Assembly: GCA_027943245.1 (NCBI GenBank)
Contig: JANDJZ010000007.1
Coordinates: 186,001-250,000, forward strand
Reading direction: 5' to 3'
DNA from: Acanthamoeba sp. SK_2022b
Lineage: Eukaryota; Discosea; Longamoebia; Acanthamoebidae
DNA: 64,000 nucleotides
The notes below the pieces were generated by a model, which did no database searches, had not been told where the DNA came from, and saw only the letters and a list, made by a program, of their open reading frames with translations. The translations under genes were made by a program, and so were the position numbers. Every line of letters starts with the position of its first letter. Within the stretch, counting starts at the first letter, position 1. Of this stretch, positions 33,010 through 43,950 are shown one piece after another.

Positions 33010-33104
33010 CTTTATGCCAGTCTACACAATTGCTGACAAGGATGGTCTCCGATTTGGCGGGAACGACAACGCGACTAACACAAAAGAATTCCAGACGTAA
33101 ACAA

Positions 33105-34895
33105 ATGCAGTCGATTACCTTTGCGCCCGACTTTGGATCGTTGCAAAGTCAGTACAAAGTAATTGAATTAAGCGAGGAGTTGCTGCAGGAGATCGAGAAC
33201 AGCGACGGAGAGTACGAATCCCGATTTGGACAGGTTGCGGGAGATGAATGATAACACAAAGACCACGTAGGGTGTGCATCAAAGGAGCCCCAGCTGAAGA
33301 GGCTGTGCTATGTACCAAGGACACAACTTATTCACTGAGGCAGCTTGACACCAGGTACGCCACCAGTTCCTCCCATAAGGTGGGTTGTGTGGTCTGACTT
33401 CGTGTTCCAGCAACTGTCACCTCCTTCTCCCACCCAAGTCTAGGGAGGTGCAGAGCATGTTTACAGGCTATCTCGGTACGCTCCACCTTGCTCGCAGCTT
33501 ATTCAGTGATGGAGTGCCAACATACGTACCTTCTCTGCTAGAGCTGCTTGAAGTACTGCCTCGCACGGGGGTGCTGCCCGCTCTGCTCAACGAGCGTCCC
33601 TACGAAGGAGAGGAGGCCGAGGAAGAGAACGACATGGCCTTGGAGGCCGAGACGAAGAAGGGAGGAAAGTGCAAGTACACATGGGAAGCTTTGGTACTTA
33701 CTTCTGCATTCGCTTCTGACATGTGGGCGACGCTGACTTGCGCCTATTCTGCAACCAAAAGCGCACTCGAGTGCAGGCCAGCGATCAGCAACTACTCAAC
33801 GCGCTGAAGAAGATCAACGCGTTCGAGTGGAACGGTAACACCTGCTGATCCTACCCAGAAGAAATGAAAAACGCCCTAAGTGTGCTCCTTCCATCGACAG
33901 GTCACTGGCGGTTGTTGAGCCGATCCTTCGTTAAAGAGGTACATGGCCAGTGTGCAAGCTTGTCATCGGCCTTGAGACAGAGTCACTAAGGGATCAGATG
34001 TAGCTGATGGACAGGATCATCACAGCCGCACATGCCAACGAATGGCCTCTATCGGCCATACCCGTGGAAGCCTGTCAGAAGGAGCTCAGAAGTATGAGAG
34101 GCCTACTCGTTTACTTTGGGTGCATACAACTCACGTTCCCTCTTTTCTTGGTGTAGTGTATCCTGGTGAAGTGGTAGAGCACTGCCTTCGCATCTACAGC
34201 CGCTCCACTGATGTATCGACGCCTGAGATTGTGGCTCTCAACCCTACGCTCTTGTGTGCGATGCGAGCAGAGGTATGCGCTGTCGCCCTTTGCTTAGCGT
34301 GCTGTGCGCTAAGCGCGCAGAGAGTGACCTATTCGGGTGGATGTGCAGGACATTCTACTCGAAGCGCCGGACAAGACCTGGGTTCTAAACGACTTCATGG
34401 CTAAGTGGAAGGATCTCGCGCAGAACGACGACATCTCCCTCGCGCCGTCTCCAGAGATGCTCAGGGTAGCACCAGTCGCTTGCAACGGCTCTAGAAGCCG
34501 AGTGCGCGGTCTTGGCTGACCTGCAGCTCCCCATTGTGTTACGTGCGTACAGGGAATCGCCTTGGTCTCGACCCTCGGCACGGAGCGACGATTGACCTAC
34601 CTTCCTACTACCTTCCTACCGCCAACGGCTCCTGCCCGCTTCGCGTTCCTCTTCAAGAAGCAGAGGAAGTGGACCCTCGATGAGGTCACACCCTACATCG
34701 AGTACGCCCCGCACACCCGCCACACACTGGCGCGGCCTTGAGCCCGCTCTTCGCCGTGTTCTTGTGACTTGACCCTAACCTGTGGCCACATGCGGCAGGG
34801 ATCTGGTGGAGCCCGGTATGACTGCGGAGAAGCTGCTGATGAAGTATGCCCGCTTCAGCGAGCAGAACGGCCAACGCTTCTTCACCCCGCGTTGA
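33105..34895 (+). CDS. DSCC1: sister-chromatid cohesion protein DCC1
   Basis: Subunit of the Ctf18-RFC clamp loader (with CTF18 and CTF8), acting at replication forks and in cohesion. Exon 1 begins MQSITFAPDFGSLQSQYKVI; VCIKGAPAEEAVLCTKDTTY and NCHLLLPPKSREVQSM match the N-terminal beta domain. Then LLNALKKINAFEWN, GHWRLLSRSFVKELMDRI, VYPGEVVEHCLRIYS, and the winged-helix part ALVSTLGTERRLTYLP, RFAFLFKKQRKWTLDEVTPY, DLVEPGMTAEKLLMKYARFS, ending GQRFFTPR. Collinear with human DSCC1 over its whole length and of typical size (about 400 residues). The first intron join (GA|G before VCIKG) is supported by frame. Confidence 0.85.
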
Positions 34896-34944
34896 GGCTA
34901 GCACAAGGCCTTGGCGCAAAACTAAAACTGTTTTGAGAGAGGAG

Positions 34945-36206
34945 ATGAAGAGGGCGGCGGCGAGCTGGGGGGTGGGCAAGGCCGTTGCAGAGGGACATGG
35001 GCTGTGTGCGGTTTACAAGCCCGCGGGCCTAACGTCGTTTGACGTCGTAGCCCGCGTACGCAAGATCCTGCGACTTGCTGCCCTTCCGGCAGGTGCTCAT
35101 CCGAATGCGCGCCTGCCGCCGGTGAAGGTGGGGCATGGTGGTAAGCATCCTCTCCGTCTCCCAGTGAAAATCGCTGAGCTGATTTAATCTCGATGCCAAT
35201 CAAGATTTGTTGACTTTATTCATGCCCAGGCACCCTGGATCCCTTCGCCACCGGCGTGTTAGGTAACTGCAACACCTACTTGGCCGCTTTCAGAGCAGCA
35301 AGCGAGAAATGGCGTCGTGCATGCTCACCTTCTAGCTTCAGCGCTGGGCGTGGGTGATGGCTGCCGTCTTCTGCAGGAGTACCTCGCCGGCCCCAAGGTA
35401 CGTGCTGGGGAGAGCCCCGGATATGTTTGCCTTCAGCCGAGTCCACGTGACCGAATGGCCCGTCCACCAACGCACTCCGTGGTAGGAGTACGTAGCCACG
35501 GGACAGCTCGGCGTGGAGACTGACACGCTGGACACGGAGGGCAAGGAGATCCTGCACCGACCCTTTCATCACGTCACGAGGGAGATGCTCGAGAAGGTGC
35601 ACCTCGAGACCAGCCTTCCCCAACCGATGTGACCTTGTGCTCACCTTGCGGCTGAACACGACCAGGTCGTTGAACAGTTTGTGGGGAACATATGGCAGAC
35701 GCCGCCAGCTTACTCTGCACTGAGGGTTAATGGCGAGAGGGCCTACAAGCTGGCCAGGTCCGTCTGCCCTGTCTCCCTTGTACGCAACTTTCTTCCACAG
35801 ACGTGCGCATGTGTTGGCGAAGGAGCGGACAAAAGGTGGACATACCGCCACGGCAGGTGATGGTGCACTCCTTGGATCTGCTTGACTTCACTCCCCCTTC
35901 CTTCACGGTTCGGGTCAAGACCGAGGGTGGGCTGTACGTGCGCACGCTCATCAAGGTGGCTTTTCCACACTCGCTCACATTTTGTCAAGGGGTTCCCTTG
36001 TGCATTTGGCTGATGCTGCCGTGCAGGACATCGGCCGCAAGCTTGACTCGTGCGCCTATAACACAGTTCTGGAGCGCACGCAGCATGGCCCGTTCACACT
36101 CGACATGGCACTCCACGAGCACGAATGGACGGCTGACGCCATCCACCAGGCAATCGTCAAGTGGCGCACAACCTCAGCCACACCAAGCAACACCTTGTCA
36201 AGCTAA
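34945..36206 (+). CDS. TruB-family tRNA pseudouridine synthase (Pus4/TRUB1-like)
   Basis: Makes pseudouridine-55 in the T-loop of tRNAs. Motifs in order: GLCAVYKPAGLTSFDVVARV, KVGHGGTLDPFATGVL with the catalytic Asp, ALGVGDGCRLLQEYL-GPK, YVATGQLGVETDTLDTEGK, FVGNIWQTPPAYSALRVNG, ERAYKLAR, VDIPPRQVMVHSL, GGLYVRTLIKDIGRKL and QHGPFTLDMAL. Seven or so exons. The acceptor giving R-SGQKVDIPP, near 35822, is preferred over one a few bases upstream because the other frame loses the domain. Starts 50 bases after the DSCC1 stop; ends convergent with the RhoGEF gene. About 270 residues, usual size. Confidence 0.88.
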
Positions 36207-36275
36207 TGAATCAACATCAACTCAATGCCCTCGTGTGCCTGCAACAAAGGAGTGTGGTGGTCTTGGCTGCTTAGC

Positions 36276-39224
36276 TCACATGAGGAGGCACGCGGCCCAG
36301 CATTCGCCTGGTGGGGCAGGCGGCGAGTGAAAGACCGGTTGGCCTCTGGCTACATCGGTTCTCGGCAAAAGAAGCTCCCTCTCCTCTTCGGTCTGGTTCT
36401 GCCGTGTCACCACACTAGCATCAGCTGCAGCACCAAAGCTGTCTTTCCAAGGGGAAAGCTCAGAGGAGGGGACTGGGTGGGATTGGGGGGGTACCAGTGC
36501 GCCCACTAGTGGCAGCCGTGGTAGCCCTGAGTTGTATGGAGTGGTGTGAACCGACGGGTGAGGCGTGGAAATGGTTGACGATCCGCCGTACGCGGGGTCG
36601 AACTGTTGAGTCCAGTTCGCAGCCAAGTCGCGTCAGAAGCAGTCAGCCCATTCGCATAAATGAACCAACCGGATGGATGATGAGGGGCGATGGGGAATAG
36701 CTCGAAACTGTCCGCGCCGTACCTCTTTGGGAGCATAGGTGAGGCCAACGGACTCGGAGATCCAAGACAGCACGCCTCGCGACTTGACGCTGATGACCGC
36801 TCTTTGTTCTACGCATGACGAAGCTCTCTCAGTCCGCGAACGGAGGGAGAGGGGAGATGGGCACAGGAGTACCCAGCAAACTCGGATTCTTGGTAACGAG
36901 AGTGTCAATGACCTGGTTCAACGCGATCAGCCAGCTCTCCTTCTCATCTTGATCGGCAGCGTACACCGTGTAGGTCTTCTTCGTCGCCACGATCTGCCAC
37001 GAATTGCGGACCACTGCGGAGAGCAAAGTTTCCGCGATGTGAGCGACGGGCCGAGCTCCGGCCTGCCCCCAGACAACATCTGGCGGTCGGTGTGTGAGCG
37101 TACGGTCCGTGTTGGGCAGGTCGCGCACCCAGGTCGTGCCCATCGAGATCTCGCCCTTGAAGATGTGCGAGCCCATCACCTAATAATAATAATAAAAGTG
37201 GGGATAGGCAGTGTCACGGATGGTGATTGAGTGCCAGGTACCTCATAGCCATAGATGAGAACGTCGTTGAACAAGAAGAACAAGGTCTCCTTGACGAAAC
37301 GCGAGGTGATCTTGACAAGCTTGCCTTGCTTCACGAAACGTCGGGTTGGCGCCACAATCTAGTCACGTAAAGCACGGTGAGATGGTACTACACGCCCACG
37401 CATAGAGGAATGGAGCCTACCGTGTGCTGGGAACCAAACTTGTACTGTATTTCCACCATTGTTTTACTGAAGGCGAATATAGAAATGTGGGTCACAGTAT
37501 TAAACCAAAATACACGCTGTGACATCAGATGACTTGAGGCTCCTTGAGGTGCTCTCGATTGGACTGCAAAACAACGAAAATAACAACAAAAAAACAACAA
37601 AAGGAATTAAGAAATAAGTAGTAAAGTCGATTATAGAAACTAAAGATTGTCATACACATGCGTAATCATGCCGTGAGTGGCCAAAGATAAAATCAAGGAG
37701 AGGCTGCAACATACATCTCGTCCGCCCGTCGCATGGATTCGTTCACGTGCCCCGCCACCTCCTGAAATTCGGACTGCGCTCTGCTGATATCGGCATAGTC
37801 TGCGCAATCATCGACCACAGCGACACACAGTGAGTGGTGGATTCAAAAGACGGCTGCGATACGCATGTCGTCCGCACCGGGATGTCGCTTGGGCGTATGC
37901 TTGAGGAAATCTTTGAGAAGCAGAACGTATCGCGGTATTCGCTGCAAGAGCGCGACAATGGACGACCGTCGTGTGAGGCGTGCGGGCGAGATAGCTCAAC
38001 GCAGAGCGAAGAAAGGCGGAATACTACCTGGATCGGCATGATGAGAAAAGCTTCGAGGCTGAGTCCCTTGGCTTCGGGAGTGAACTCGCGCTCTTGCAAG
38101 AACTCGGCAAAGTGAGGATTCTCCTTACACCTGACCAAGGTCTGCACGGCCACTTCGTAATTCCTGCAATACACTATAAATCGAATGAGTACAAGCGTAC
38201 ACACACACGAGGCCAAGCAGAAGATGTACCAGTGTATAGTTTGAAAAATGAGGCAAGGCGCAGAAAGAAGTCGCCAATACACGAGTTGTAGTCCCACTCC
38301 TCCGTTCGCCGCTCCAGGCCGTCGAGGAGTTCCTGGTTCACCTTGACCAGCACTTCCACGTTGGCGAAGAGATGGATAATGTCCTCCTTGGTCACGCAGC
38401 CGTGGATCCCCACTTGGTCCCGCAGCGGAATCAAAAAATACTGGTGGCCGTGAGCCCCCAGTCGCATGAGAGTGGTTAGAAGGAGGCGTACGTTGATGAG
38501 AATGCCCAGGCCCTCGACGTAAGCTCGCTCTGTGCTCACGATCTGATAGGAAAGAGAGCGTTGTAAGAGCATGGAATCGGACAAACACTCGGTTGAAGGC
38601 GAAACACTGTACCTCTCGCAGGATCTCATCGCGGTAGTGGACACTGTCGCCGGCCGCTAACAAGAGAAGTGGGGGTGAGGACACCACAGATAAATTCACG
38701 CACAAAAAAATAAAAAAATATGGCATTCTGACCAATAGAAATACGTGTTATTATTACTCTAAAAAATCAGGTAATAATAATAATAAAAAGCAGCGGGGCA
38801 GGGTTGCAGGCAGAGCACCTCGTGGAGCGGTAAGCTTGCGAGGTGTGACTATGTGTTTGGATTGAATGTTGGTGTCGGTGCCTTCGATTGTCACTTCGAG
38901 CGATGCTCGCAGTTGCGACATTGAGGGTTTTCGTAACAAGAGTGAAGGCGGCGTTGCTGGAGACAGAGACAAGAAGGGAGTAGACAAGGAAGGCGAAGGA
39001 GGAGGAGGCAGAGGAGAAGGAGGGGAGAACGGAGGCAGTTGTGTTGGCTTGGGATCCGAAACGTTCTCTTCGCCTTCGTTCTCAGCGCCCTCGGCTTCAT
39101 CTTCATCCTGTATGGCGAAACGGTTCAGCTGGTCGCCGTGCGGAACATCAATCACCAGTGAGGAAGTCCAAGGTGCTGGCGAATCCCGAGTGTATGGTTT
39201 GGCATTTCCTGTCACTTCTCCCAT
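36276..39224 (-). CDS. RhoGEF (DH-PH) protein
   Basis: Dbl-homology exchange factor for a Rho/Rac GTPase. The N-terminal exon is Pro/Ser-rich (VIDVPHGDQLNRFAIQDEDE, PPSPLPPPPSP). DH domain: HYRDEILREIVSTERAYVEG (CR1), VTKEDIIHLFANVEVL, YCRNYEVAVQTL, EAFLIMPIQRIPRYVLLLKD (CR3, the key GEF helix) and ISRAQSEFQEVAGHVNESMR. PH domain: FVKQGKLVKITSRFVKETLF, FNDVLIYGYE and NSWQIVATKKTYTVYAADQD followed by the Trp helix. C-terminal exons give ISVKSRGVLSWISESVGL and a Pro-rich tail. Met at 39224 is the conservative start; coding-like sequence (RCGKKTKKKAVLLSQQ) continues upstream to 39348. Confidence 0.8.
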
Positions 39225-39470
39225 CTTGGTCCAGCAAGCAGTTGTAGCGTTCAAACTCTTCTGCCCCTTGGGCACTCTGACCGCGTTCGCTTGCTGGGAC
39301 AGCAACACTGCCTTCTTCTTAGTCTTTTTCCCACACCGAACAAAGCGCTAAATTGTGAAGTCTCACCTTGTTGGCGCCAAGGCCTGCGTAAGTAATTTTG
39401 TAGACACAATTTTTTGTTTTTATCTTGCTTGCTCTGGCGATTGATCCTTGCCTCGGTTCGCCACATAGAT

Positions 39471-40876
39471 ATGGTAGGCGCAATCTTTGTGTGTTGTTGT
39501 GTTCTGCAATGCCATTTTTGGCCAATTTATTCTAAAAATCGTACGCCGATTTCCATTAATTGCCTTTATCAAGAACGCTTTGAACTCAGCGCAGAAGGAG
39601 AAGGTCAGGAATTTCGTGGTCTTCACTGCTTCAAGGTACTTTGAGATGCACCCCCCCCCGGATTGGGGTGTTCTTCTGACAGGTCGACCTCGTGCTTGAT
39701 TTGTGCCAATTTCAGTGAAGAAGTTGCCATCAATGCCCTCAAGCAGTTTGAATGGAATCTGGAGGTAGCATGCGACAACTACTTCGCCAATCCTGACGCG
39801 TTTGCCGTCAAGGGCAAGTCCGCCGGCAGGAAGGCTGGTCCTGTCGACCCGGCCAAGATAGACTCACTCTTCGAGAGCTACCGCGGTACGACCTGGCTCT
39901 GCTGTCTTCATCCAGCTTTACGTGAAGTTGTGGTCGCGTCCTTCTCACAGCGCTCCTCGTCCTTCTTCCTGATGCAGATCCTGATTCTGACGTGATCGGC
40001 TGCGAGGGTGGCATGGAGCGGTTCTTCGCCGACCTCGGCGTTGACCCTGAGGACGTCATCACGCTCATCATCGCCTGGCAGTTCAAGGCTTCGGTTCTGA
40101 ACGAGTTCACGCGGGATGAGTGGAAGGAGGGTCTTACCTACTGGAAGTTGCGTTCCCCTCATATTGCCTCGCCGGCATTTATTGTCATTCTCGTTGACCA
40201 TGAACGGCCATTTGATGCGTTAGGTGTGACGACATCCCCAAGCTCAAGGAGAAGGTTCCTACCCTCAAGGCTCTCCTCAAGGAGCCTCAAAACTTCAAGG
40301 AGTTCTACAACTTCGTCTTCAACTACGCAAAGGACACAAGGTCGAAGGGACTCGGTGCGAACACATGCTGCCGAAGCCCGCAGTGCCTTCGCTGCGCGCG
40401 CCTGAGTTTGACAGGCTCTTCATCAACTAACTCGGTTAACCAACGTGGCTGCGTGCGCTGATCAGATTTGAACATGGCAATCGAGCTTTGGAAGCTTATT
40501 CTCAAGGACAAGTTTCATTTCCTGGACATGTGGATCGAATTCCTGCAGGTCAGTGTCCCTTTTTGCGCCGCCCTTCCTCCTAGCCTCTAGCTGACGGCGT
40601 GCTGCATTTCTGCATACACAGAAGAACCGCAAGCACTCGATTTCCAAGGACGAATGGGCTCTGCTTCTCGATTTTGCCAACACGATCGACAAGGACATGT
40701 CCAACTACAACGCCGAAGGTATGGCGCGACGACCCACCCCTCTTCCTCCCTCGTCCACCGATGATGTCGCGTGGCGCCACCTCACCGCGTGTGTCGCCTT
40801 ATTGCCCTGAGCAGAGGCCTGGCCGGTGCTGATCGATGAGTTTGTCGAGTATGGCCGGGCACAGCTGGGCAACTGA
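39471..40876 (+). CDS. DCUN1D1: DCN1-like cullin neddylation E3 (DCUN1D1)
   Basis: Scaffold that promotes NEDD8 transfer to cullins. The first coding exon appears to be only ATG (39471-39473, then gtaggc); exon 2 (39574-39635) reads NALNSAQKEKVRNFVVFTAS, aligning residue for residue with the human MNKLKSSQKDKVRQFMIFTQ start. UBA-like region: SSEEVAINALKQFEWNLEVA. PONY domain: GGMERFFADLGVDPEDVITL, IIAWQFKASVLNEFTRDEW, FKEFYNFVFNYAKD, HFLDMWIEFLQ and the C-terminal EEAWPVLIDEFVEYGR, with the conserved D-x-A-x-x-A/WPVLID cullin-contact segment. About 240 residues, normal length. Divergent from the RhoGEF gene. Confidence 0.92.
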
Positions 40877-41094
40877 TGAGACGCACGGCCACACGACGGC
40901 AAGAGGCGGGGCTTGTATTCTTTGTTTTTTTTCGCTTTTTCTCGCTTTACTGCCACGCCCGAGTTTTTGGTAATTTGCCCTTGCCCTGCCCAAGGAAGTC
41001 TTGTGGGTGGCTTTATGCTTGTCGAATGTCCTTGCGACAGCAACACGCAATCTGTGATCTGACGGTCGTGGCGTCAACGAATGCTCGTGGTGTG

Positions 41095-43805
41095 ATGGAA
41101 ATTTTTGGCGCGAAACCAGAAAACGCAACGGCAAAGAACGGCCACAAAGAGGATCAAAGAACGGAGCCCAATTATCTGTTAGAATTGTGCCAAAGAGAGA
41201 TTTTTAGGATGCAAGGTACACGTCCTTGGCTCTGCTTTGGATTCAAGTTCTAACTAACATCTTGGCCCTATCTTGGTTGCCAGGGCCAGATGAAGAAGGT
41301 ACATTACATTCTACTTTCCTCACTCGGCAGTTTATCACCTCCTCACACTGTGCTCGTGTATTGGTCAGCGGTCGAGTTTTGTTGCGATGGATGCCAGATT
41401 TTAATCGATCCGGAGCGTGAAGTGCGCTATCACTGCGCCACCTGTGGCGATTTCGATGCATGCGAGGAATGTCTGCTGGGCGAAGAGGTCTCCCATCCTC
41501 ACCCTCTCGTCAAGGTTAAGCCAAAGCTTCGTGGTAGCCCCTCAATCTTTTGATTGCCTTTACCTTTCTCATCTGCTCGATCTGAGCGCTGAGCTGATTG
41601 ACAATGATCCTCCGCCCAGCCAAGCTGTTGTTTAGCCTGAAGGATCCAAAGACTGGGAACACACTCTTCCTCAGCAACTTCCCAGTAGCCATCCCGGGCT
41701 CGACCTATCTGGCGCAGTACAACATAAGGGCTGTGTTGTCGGTCATCGAGTTCGACAAGGTCGATGGTACATACGAGCTCGCGCAGAAGGCTTTCCTCCA
41801 GGGCAAACACATGCACAAGGTCGTCCACTGCTGAGCCCCTCGCATCCTGTTCGTCGTTTCGTTTGAGTCTCTTACCTTTCCCCCCCACGAACCCAGAGCG
41901 CGGCAACGAGCGGCGTGGTCTATCACCACCTAAACATTCCTGATCTTCAGAACCCCGCGCTGCTGGCCGACTACGGCGCTTTCAACGTGCTCGAAGAGGT
42001 ACTATGATCAGCGATGGCCTCCGGTATCGCCTCCTCACATCTCTCACATCCCTTTGCTTCAGGCCACAATGTTCCTCGACAAAGCCATTCAAAATGGCAA
42101 CGTGATAGTCCATTGCAAGGAAGGCCAAAGGCGGTACGCCGTGGGCCATTCGCTCAAAGCTCGAGAGACGCCTGTCAAGATATGTGAGCTGTGACACACT
42201 CTTTGTCCTCTTCATGCAGTTCACCCACCATGTTCCTCGCATGGATGATCACGCGCGGGTTCGACGTCGATAAGGCCATTAAGATGATCGGCAAGGACTA
42301 CAACGACCCCCACTTTGAATGGAAGGACAAATACGTGAAGACTAGGCACGTGCATGCCAGCAGGGTCGCGGCGTCGATAGCTCCTCGTCTCACCGTAATC
42401 GTTCACGCATGGTGGGACGCCACAGGGCCTCGTGGATCGTTGAACTGAGGAAGTGGGAGAAGGACTGGCAGGCCAAGCAGGAGAAGTGGCGTCAGACTAA
42501 GGGCAAGGTGCTCGCCGAGGATTGGGACAGGCTGTTCCTCGGCGAAGCTTCCATTGCCACTCGCGTGCGCAGGAGGAAGAGGGCTCCTGAGGACGAGGAG
42601 GAGATTGACACCACGCCCGACTTGGTCATGCCCATGGTACGGCTGCTTTTGTTGCCTGGCCACCTTGTCTTCACGCGTATTCGCTGTTTCTCACACGTTT
42701 GCAGCAGCCGCAGCAGCAGGCCAACGGTGGCGGAAAGCGGAAGAGGGAAGAGGCTCCACCTACAGCGGGCCCTGCTTCGGCTCGCAATAGACTGAACGAC
42801 ATGCTACAGCGGTTCGAGCAGCTGGAGGAGCAGAGAGAGGTCCAAAAGAGGGCCGAGAAACGCATGCGCTCGAACATGGCCAAGGAGGTGCCCTCCCCCT
42901 CTTCTCGCTGTTGGAGCTTAAGTCGCTGAGGTTGCTCGTTATTGGGATTGTACGCTGACCACAGTTCGTATTTCCCCAGGCGGCCAGGGTCGAAGCGGCG
43001 ACCAACGGTTTCCTGATGGCCGCGGTGTCGTCGCAGGCTGCACGCCGACGTGCCTTTGAAGAGAACCGGCGGATGGTAGAGAGCATCGCCTTCCACCCTG
43101 CTGCCTGTATGCACCATTTCCGCACCATGTTGCCTTAGATCCGATTTCTACAAGGGATCGCTCATTCGTTGACTTTAAATTTCGCCTCTTCGCACTCAAG
43201 CGAGGGAGGAGCGCACGCCCAAGTTCGTCAGAGCGCAGAGAGCAGCCATCAGGGACATGGAAAGCGAAGCCGAAACGGCCGAGGAGGAGGCGAGGAGGAT
43301 TGAGGAGGAGGTCAGGTCCATGGAAGCCGAATCGAACGAGCAATTCAGCGAGAACGAAGACGAAGAGGAACAAGCGGAAGAGGGAAATGAAGATGAGGAA
43401 GCCGAAGCCAGCGATTCGCTTAACAGCAGCAGCGATGAAGAGGGCGCGGAAGAGGACGATCTCAATGATTTCATCGCCTTCGAGGCTGAAGAAGAAGAAG
43501 AGGTTGATGATGGCGCCGAGGAGGAGGTACAGCTCAAGCGGAACAAGCGACAGAGAAGAGAAGAGCCAGAGGAAGAGAAAAGGGTGGTGAAGGAGGTCAC
43601 GAAGCAGCATGAAGACGCCCAAGATAAACTCCGCGAAGAGGACAAGGAGAACGTGAAGGCACAGTCGACCAACACCGAAACGAAGGCGGTTGCCTCGCCT
43701 GTCAACAAGCCCAAGGCCTCACCCGCTAAGCCCACCCCGACGCTGAAGATGGCCAGTGCGAGCCAGCGCGGCAACACTCTCCTCAACTACTTTGGCAAGA
43801 AATGA
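41095..43805 (+). CDS. ZZ zinc finger-dual-specificity phosphatase protein with acidic tail and PIP-box-like end
   Basis: N-terminal 45 residues, then a ZZ finger: VEFCCDGCQILIDP, YHCATCGDFDACEECLLG and HPHPL (CxxC pairs and the closing HxH). An in-frame join at 41617 leads to a DSP domain: LFLSNFPVAIPG, LAQYNIRAVLSVIEF, HHLNIPDLQNPALLADY (candidate general-acid Asp) and the P-loop VIVHCKEGQRRSPTMFLAW (CX5R). Then a charged helix WEKDWQAKQEKWRQTKGK, basic RRRKRAP, coiled coil NRLNDMLQRFEQLEEQREVQ, a long Glu/Asp-rich tail, and the C-terminus GNTLLNYFGKK. The intron 42356-42425 seems GC-AG. If the join at 41532/41617 is wrong this would be two genes (ZZ ending at 41553; DSP starting at 41604). 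Confidence 0.72.
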
Positions 43806-43950
43806 GCGCCAAAGAACCCCAGCACGCCAAAGCTTGAAGCAAGGAGGATACCTGACGCACCAGCTTATTCGTTTCGCTCCGCCATTGGCTGGCAAGTTGA
43901 ACACGAGCTGAAAAAGACATTTTAATTGTAGGACCGCGAGGAACAAAAAG

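Noticed and set aside
43196..43786. long Ser-rich minus-strand ORF
   Set aside because: Shadow of the acidic tail of the ZZ-phosphatase gene.
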